From NCBI RefSeq assembly GCF_937890665.1, contig NZ_CALADU010000100.1, forward strand, positions 1-8,862: a DNA stretch of 8,862 nt, read 5' to 3'. Each line of letters opens with the position of its first letter. Within the stretch, counting starts at the first letter, position 1. Made by a program: the position numbers and the translations under genes. The stretch comes from an uncultured Subdoligranulum sp. (GTDB lineage Bacteria; Bacillota_A; Clostridia; Oscillospirales; Ruminococcaceae). This document shows, piece by piece, positions 6,692-8,862 of this stretch. Under the pieces are notes generated by a model that ran no database searches, had not been told where the DNA came from, and saw only the letters and a list, made by a program, of their open reading frames with translations.

Positions 6692-6860
6692 CGTGCCTTT
6701 CCAAAAATTCCAAAACCGCCTCACGCACCGTATTCGCACGCTGTTTGTTTTCCCTTTTACAATATTCATCCAAACGTGCAAGTTCTTTATCATCCATGCG
6801 TGTACTAATTTGGTGCTGCTTGGGACTTTCGGACTTTGGTCTACCAGTTCTCGGAGACAT
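6681..6860 (-). CDS. Ribbon-helix-helix repressor 1 (Arc/Mnt/CopG-like)
   Basis: A 59-residue protein. After an MSPRTGRPKSESPK arm come a strand (HQISTRM, about 19-25), helix A (DDKELARLDEYCKREN) and helix B (ANTVREAVLEFLERHE): the RHH dimer fold, in which the paired strands read the major groove. ATG 6860 is chosen over the in-frame GTG at 6869 because GAGGTGA lies six bases before it and the protein then starts exactly like its neighbour (MSPRTGRP). It probably represses its own promoter, whose spacer is a perfect inverted repeat, and through read-through the antirepressor operon. The stop codon lies in the stem of the antisense RNA A terminator. In P22 the corresponding roles belong to Arc and Mnt. 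Confidence 0.88.
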   Translation of the reverse strand: MSPRTGRPKSESPKQHQISTRMDDKELARLDEYCKRENKQRANTVREAVLEFLERHEKK

Positions 6861-6874
6861 TATATTCACCTCAC

Positions 6875-6919
6875 TTTTTGAACTCCGATAACTGCATTAT
6901 AATTTTTGAACCTCAAAAA
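6875..6919 (-). promoter_or_regulatory. Operator of RHH gene 1
   Basis: A perfect inverted repeat TTTTTGA/TCAAAAA with a three-base centre (6903-6919) occupies the spacer between -10 and -35. A further copy of the half-site with flank (TTTTTGAAC on the plus strand, 6875-6883) lies 28 bases downstream next to the ribosome site. Short repeated half-sites within a promoter are typical of RHH repressor operators. Which of the two RHH proteins binds here is inferred from proximity only. Confidence 0.65.
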
Positions 6920-6924
6920 GTCAA
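6896..6924 (-). promoter_or_regulatory. Promoter of RHH gene 1 and the antirepressor operon
   Basis: On the minus strand, TTGACT (6924-6919), 17 bases, TATAAT (6901-6896), with initiation expected near 6889 and a leader of about 30 bases before the RHH start. It is a near-consensus sigma70 promoter. Transcription from it would run through RHH 1 into the 73-residue ORF, the 55-residue ORF and the antirepressor. Confidence 0.82.
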
Positions 6925-6954
6925 CCCCTTTTCTAAAATATATCAGATTCAGGT

Positions 6955-7017
6955 CTCCTCATTGCTTGTAAGAAGTCCCCCACCATGGTATAATAGATTT
7001 ACCAGAGGGCGACTTCT
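6955..7017 (-). promoter_or_regulatory. Second copy of the leader RNA switch, without a downstream gene
   Basis: This has the same layout as the 6568-6630 element with different bases. The long hairpin has outer arms AGAAGTC/GACTTCT (7017-7011/6977-6971) and inner TGGTA/TACCA, and the loop AAATCTATTA is almost the same as in copy A. The alternative pairing is CTTCTTA (6975-6969) with the SD-like TGAGGAG (6961-6955), seven pairs including two wobbles, again with a seven-base loop. Only a nine-codon ORF (ATG within AATGAGG, 6962 to 6933) follows before the next promoter, so this copy appears to have lost its target gene or to control a leader. Confidence 0.5.
6966..6994 (+). promoter_or_regulatory. 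Plus-strand promoter of antisense RNA B
   Basis: TTGTAA (6966-6971), 17 bases, TATAAT (6989-6994) with extended -10 TG (6986-6987). It is identical in boxes and spacing to the promoter at 6579-6607 while the intervening bases differ. Confidence 0.75.
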
Positions 7018-7070
7018 GGTGTTGGATAGCGAATTGGTAACTTTCTCAGGGTGGCCAGTTCGCTATTTTT
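7001..7070 (+). ncRNA. Candidate antisense RNA B, Sar-like, about 70 nt
   Basis: Predicted from the promoter at 6966-6994 and the U-tailed hairpin ending near 7070. The 5' part can fold as ACCAGA/TCTGGT with an eight-base loop, which is not well kept in copy A. Complementary to the 3' flank of RHH gene 2 and to the outer arm of the second leader switch. The 17-base terminator loop has the same length as in copy A but a different sequence, which suggests that the two RNAs would not recognise each other's targets. Confidence 0.62.
7026..7070 (+). terminator. Intrinsic terminator of antisense RNA B
   Basis: A 12-base-pair stem (ATAGCGAATTGG with CCAGTTCGCTAT) and a 17-base loop, followed by TTTTT (7066-7070). 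The one non-Watson-Crick pair is U-G on the plus strand and A-C on the minus strand, and only the plus strand has a T-tract after the hairpin. Confidence 0.75.
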
Positions 7071-7242
7071 ATTGTTCCAACTTTTTTTCAAGAAGTTTAA
7101 CACCCTCGTTTATGACTTCGGTTTTGCTTGCCTGCATTTTTTGCGCACACTTTTCTAACCGCTGGGCTTCTTCTGGTGTCAAACGAATTTCAAGGCGTTC
7201 AGTCTTCTTGTTTTGAGTTGGGCGTCCGGTTCTGGGGCTCAT
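7069..7242 (-). CDS. Ribbon-helix-helix repressor 2 (Arc/Mnt/CopG-like), easily missed
   Basis: A 57-residue protein starting MSPRTGRPTQNKKT. The strand is ERLEIRLT (about 15-22), helix A is PEEAQRLEKCAQKM and helix B is SKTEVINEGVKLLEKKLEQ: the RHH order. The ATG at 7242 follows GTGAGGTGA, as in RHH 1. It shares the N-terminal arm and the promoter-leader layout with RHH 1, but the DNA-reading strand is different (ERLEIRLT against HQISTRM), and so are the operators, so the two proteins probably bind different sites. It is the first gene of the island after the tail tube gene. The stop codon lies in the T-tract of the antisense RNA B terminator. The function as autorepressor and as part of the antirepressor control is inferred from fold and context. 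Confidence 0.85.
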   Translation of the reverse strand: MSPRTGRPTQNKKTERLEIRLTPEEAQRLEKCAQKMQASKTEVINEGVKLLEKKLEQ

Positions 7243-7258
7243 GTCATCACCTCACTTT

Positions 7259-7300
7259 TGCCCGTACATATACGCTAACATATGCCCGTACAAAAGTCAA
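7259..7300 (-). promoter_or_regulatory. Promoter and operator of RHH gene 2
   Basis: On the minus strand, TTGACT (7300-7295) sits in the same AAAAGGG-TTGACTTTT context as the RHH 1 promoter. With a 17-base spacer the -10 would be TAGCGT (7277-7272), weak but keeping the key first two and last bases. Two direct repeats TGTACGGGCA (7292-7283 and 7268-7259), 24 bases apart, flank the -10 and probably form the operator. They are unrelated to the TTTTTGA repeats of the other copy. Confidence 0.6.
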
Positions 7301-7319
7301 GCCCTTTTCAAAAACTATT

Positions 7320-7340
7320 TCAATCAGCCGCCACTGCCAT
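7320..7340 (-). pseudogene. Possible vestigial gene start at the insertion junction
   Basis: Directly after the tail tube stop there is an excellent ribosome site (AAGGAGG, 7354-7348) and an ATG at 7340, but the frame encodes only MAVAAD before TGA. The AT-rich island begins right after. This may be the cut-off start of the gene that once followed the tail tube gene, or a chance or coupling minicistron. Confidence 0.4.
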
Positions 7341-7352
7341 GGGAACGCCTCC

Positions 7353-7889
7353 TTATTCAGTTCCATCCTTTGTAAAGGTGGGAACGCCTTCTGCGATCGT
7401 CACCGTGCCCAGATCCATATCGTTGGACAGGTACACCGTCAGCGGCATGCCCACATAGCTGGAACCGCCCAGACTGGTGGGGACGATGGTGCTGTTTTTG
7501 TGCACTTCGGCGGTGAAAGGCCCGGTGGTGGCCGTGCCCAGGTAACAGTGGACCACCAGCACATCAAAGGTGCCCAGTTCGCTCAGGGCCTTGCGCCGCT
7601 CGATGTCCAGCAGCTTTTCGCTCAGCTTGTTGCCGCCCCGGATGGTGTTGGGGTCCAGCTCCTGCGCCGGTTTGGCAGGGGAAACATCCGTGTCGGACAT
7701 CCCCAGAATGTCGGTGGTCTGGTTGGTGTCGTGATTGTATTCGATGCTGGAATCCTCCACGCCGCGGCCCATGATTTCCCATTCGTAGTCAGGGCCGCCG
7801 GCCGTACCGACATTGGCAAAAGTCATCAGCAACTTTCGGTCGGCCTTTTGGCCGGATGCCAGGTTGATCGTGGTAGAAGAACTTGCCAT
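7353..7889 (-). CDS. Major tail tube protein
   Basis: A 178-residue protein of the clostridial/Listeria siphophage tail tube type. It begins with a short polar arm and SGQKADRKLLMTFANVGT. It continues with WEIMGRGVEDSSIEYNHDTNQTTDILGMSD, the characteristic strand-loop region of these tube subunits, and ends with a GVPTF strand. It polymerises into hexameric rings around the tape measure. The ATG at 7889 is preferred over an in-frame ATG at 7973 because GAGGAGG lies eight bases before it and the extension would only re-read the end of the upstream gene. The ribosome site is inside that upstream gene. In related phages the next gene is the tail chaperone; here the immunity island intervenes. 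Confidence 0.9.
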   Translation of the reverse strand: MASSSTTINLASGQKADRKLLMTFANVGTAGGPDYEWEIMGRGVEDSSIEYNHDTNQTTDILGMSDTDVSPAKPAQELDPNTIRGGNKLSEKLLDIERRKALSELGTFDVLVVHCYLGTATTGPFTAEVHKNSTIVPTSLGGSSYVGMPLTVYLSNDMDLGTVTIAEGVPTFTKDGTE

Positions 7890-7893
7890 TTTG

Positions 7894-8307
7894 TCATACC
7901 TCCTCAAGGTACAGTTTGATTTGCAGTTGATAGCGGGCAGCGTTGGCGTCTGCCTGGGTGACGATCCCCGCATTGGATGCCTGTATTTGCGTGACCGTAT
8001 ACCCGCTTATGGCAGGGTAATTGTGCGCCCGCTCCTGGCCGCGCACCCAGGCGGACAGGTTAGCGAAAAAGTCTGCCGCGCTCAGGTTGGGGGCCAGGGC
8101 AGCGCCGAAGGGAAGCTGCGCCACAAAGGTCAGGTCGTATTCCGCGATATCAAATCCCAGAATATCTTCCCGGTGCTTTTCCCCGGCACTGCGCAGGGCG
8201 TACTCGGTACCTTCTGCGCCCAGATAGTTGGCATTGAATCGGTCATGTCTGTCGATCAGCGGGCATTCCTCCCGCAGCCATTTGCGTGTGGCATCCAGAA
8301 CATTCAT
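7894..8307 (-). CDS. Minor capsid/tail terminator protein (Minor_capsid_3-like)
   Basis: A 137-residue protein beginning MNVLDATRKWLREECPLID. The mixed helix-strand body ends in a strand pair (ARYQLQIKLYLEEV). The layout, ALRSAGEKHREDILGFDIAEYDLTFVAQLPFG followed by a helix with WVRGQERAHNYP, matches my picture of the 'minor capsid protein from bacteriophage' family (PF12691 type), which sits immediately before the tail tube gene and probably forms the tail terminator ring. The ATG overlaps the upstream stop (ATGA), and GGAGGG lies about 11 bases before. It ends five bases before the tail tube start. Confidence 0.8.
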   Translation of the reverse strand: MNVLDATRKWLREECPLIDRHDRFNANYLGAEGTEYALRSAGEKHREDILGFDIAEYDLTFVAQLPFGAALAPNLSAADFFANLSAWVRGQERAHNYPAISGYTVTQIQASNAGIVTQADANAARYQLQIKLYLEEV

Positions 8308-8759
8308 ACTTTCGCTTTCCCTCCTGCGGCGGCTGCCGCTTCCCGCACCACATCTTCCCGGTGTTCGGCCATGGCGCGGGTGAACCAGTAGGCGCCCCGT
8401 TCTGGCGCACCGCTGTAGGTCAGCGGGCGGCCCGTGGGGTGCTTTTTCTGGCCTTTGGGTGAACGGAATCCGGCCAGCTCCCCGCTTTCAAAGATGGGAA
8501 AGTTGGGGCCATAAATCTCGCCGTAGTAAAGATAGCGGGCGTAGGGCGTGGCATACACCAGCAGCCCGTCACCCACGGCGGACGCCATCGGCCCGCTTTC
8601 TTTCAGCTTGCCGGTGTCCATGGGCACCTTTGGGTCGCAGTAGCGCAGCACCGCCTCGTCCACGACCTTCTGCACCTTCCCGCCGGGGGTCAGGCCGCGT
8701 TTTTCCAACGCCGCCTGCAGGTCGTCCAGCTCCAGCCGCGCGTCAAAGTGAATCGTCAT
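8304..8759 (-). CDS. Minor capsid/head-tail connector protein (Minor_capsid_2-like)
   Basis: A 151-residue protein. The motifs VPMDTGKLKES (about 46-56), YATPYARYLYYGE (69-81) and the late AYWFTRAMAEHRED helix are the signature of the HK97-gp10/Minor_capsid_2 group (PF11114 type) that completes the neck between head and tail. The middle segment SPKGQKKHPTGRPLTYSGAP is the usual Pro/Lys-rich loop of this family. The ATG at 8759 lies one base after the upstream stop. The C-terminus is Ala/Gly-rich. Overlaps on both sides show co-translation within the late operon. Confidence 0.85.
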   Translation of the reverse strand: MTIHFDARLELDDLQAALEKRGLTPGGKVQKVVDEAVLRYCDPKVPMDTGKLKESGPMASAVGDGLLVYATPYARYLYYGEIYGPNFPIFESGELAGFRSPKGQKKHPTGRPLTYSGAPERGAYWFTRAMAEHREDVVREAAAAAGGKAKV

Positions 8760-8760
8760 T

Positions 8761-8862
8761 TCAGTTCGCCTCGATGTACCAGTGCGGGGCGGGGCGGCCC
8801 CGGTTGTCGTGTACGTCCAGCACGGTGGCCGTCACGTCCCCACAGGTGATCTTATCCCCGCG
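8761..8862 (-). CDS. C-terminal end of a minor capsid/head-closure protein (Minor_capsid_1-like), partial
   Basis: Only the last 33 codons are present. They read RGDKITCGDVTATVLDVHDN, then a short Arg/Pro stretch and HWYIEAN before the stop. The pattern of a G-D-K-I turn, a V-T-x-V strand, a D-N-R-G loop and a final H-W-x strand resembles the end of the Minor_capsid_1 family (PF10665 type), whose gene usually precedes the two minor capsid genes found here. The start and the rest of the gene lie outside the window. Confidence 0.65.
   Translation of the reverse strand, partial: RGDKITCGDVTATVLDVHDNRGRPAPHWYIEAN

Larger units (their letters stand above)
6568..7320 (-). repeat. Tandem diverged duplication of an RHH plus antisense-RNA unit
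   Basis: Unit 2 (about 7320-6955) and unit 1 (about 6945-6568) share, in order: AAAAGGG-TTGACTTTT, an operator, AAAGTGAGGTGA, an MSPRTGRP RHH gene, a hairpin with a 17-base loop, the hairpin carrying the opposing TATAAT promoter, TTACAAG, and a Shine-Dalgarno-like site. Only functional elements are kept, while RHH bodies, operators, stems and loops have diverged with compensating changes. This looks like an old duplication or serial acquisition. Confidence 0.72.
5398..7340 (-). other. immI-like secondary immunity island inserted in the tail operon
   Basis: Two RHH repressors, two candidate antisense RNAs, a translational switch, two coupled small ORFs, a Bro-N/KilAC antirepressor and a terminator form one block separating the tail tube gene from its usual neighbour, the tail chaperone. 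The regulatory part (6590-7320) is far richer in A and T than the structural genes; 6901-6960 has about 20 G or C in 60. The composition of parts is that of P22 immI (mnt, arc, ant, sar), which also interrupts late genes. Confidence 0.65.
1..8862 (-). mobile_element. Siphophage late region (prophage or phage genome), head-completion to tail tip
   Basis: The order minor capsid proteins, tail tube, chaperone pair, tape measure, small tail protein and tail hub is the conserved siphophage order, and every gene is on one strand with overlaps of 1-8 bases. No integrase, attachment site, tRNA or bacterial housekeeping gene is visible, so the element extends beyond both ends. Whether it is integrated or free cannot be told from this window; the antirepressor argues for a temperate lifestyle. 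Confidence 0.93.

Noticed and set aside
6568..7320. Toxin-antitoxin module made of an RHH antitoxin and a toxin
   Set aside because: No toxin-like ORF (RelE, MazF, HicA or similar) accompanies either RHH gene; the downstream genes lead to an antirepressor instead.
7128..7919. Plus-strand frame of 263 codons across RHH gene 2 and the tail tube gene
   Set aside because: It crosses two unrelated real genes and the promoter between them; no ribosome site and low-complexity His/Gly/Val composition.

Overview
The window is the head-completion and tail module of a siphophage (prophage or temperate phage genome) from a GC-rich, gut-type member of the Firmicutes/Clostridia. The Oscillospiraceae/Ruminococcaceae group, for example Faecalibacterium or relatives, is my inference from high GC, strong AGGAGG-type ribosome sites and the protein families; the sequence does not prove the host. 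All protein genes lie on the minus strand, so the operon reads from high to low coordinates.

Structural layout, in order of transcription: the 3' end of a head-closure/minor-capsid gene (8862-8761), two further minor-capsid/tail-completion proteins (8759-8304, 8307-7894), the major tail tube protein (7889-7353), then after an interruption the tail assembly chaperone (5327-4836), a Gp15-family second chaperone (4839-4282), a 908-residue tape measure protein (4281-1555), a small tail-tip protein (1555-1178) and the N-terminal 388 residues of a baseplate-hub/tail-tip protein (1165 to the window edge). Neighbouring genes overlap or nearly touch, as in a single late operon.

The interruption (about 5398-7340, clearly AT-richer in its regulatory part) is the notable feature. 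It holds a Bro-N/KilAC antirepressor preceded by two tiny translationally coupled ORFs, and upstream of them two tandem diverged copies of one regulatory unit. Each unit consists of a sigma70-type promoter with repeat operators, a 57-59 residue ribbon-helix-helix (RHH) repressor starting MSPRTGRP, and on the opposite (+) strand a candidate 70-80 nt antisense RNA. That RNA has a TTGTAA / 17 bp / TG-n-TATAAT promoter and a U-tailed hairpin terminator. The sense transcript can form two mutually exclusive hairpins, one of which hides the Shine-Dalgarno of the antirepressor operon. The antisense RNA covers only the arm that would keep that site free.

The parts list (two small RHH repressors, an antirepressor and a ~70 nt antisense RNA, inserted between late structural genes) matches the immI region of Salmonella phage P22 (mnt, arc, ant, sar), but with unrelated sequences and a different RNA logic. 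I propose that this is a Gram-positive immI-like secondary immunity island. One 57-residue RHH gene is short enough to be missed by ordinary gene finding, and the two RNAs would not be found by it at all.
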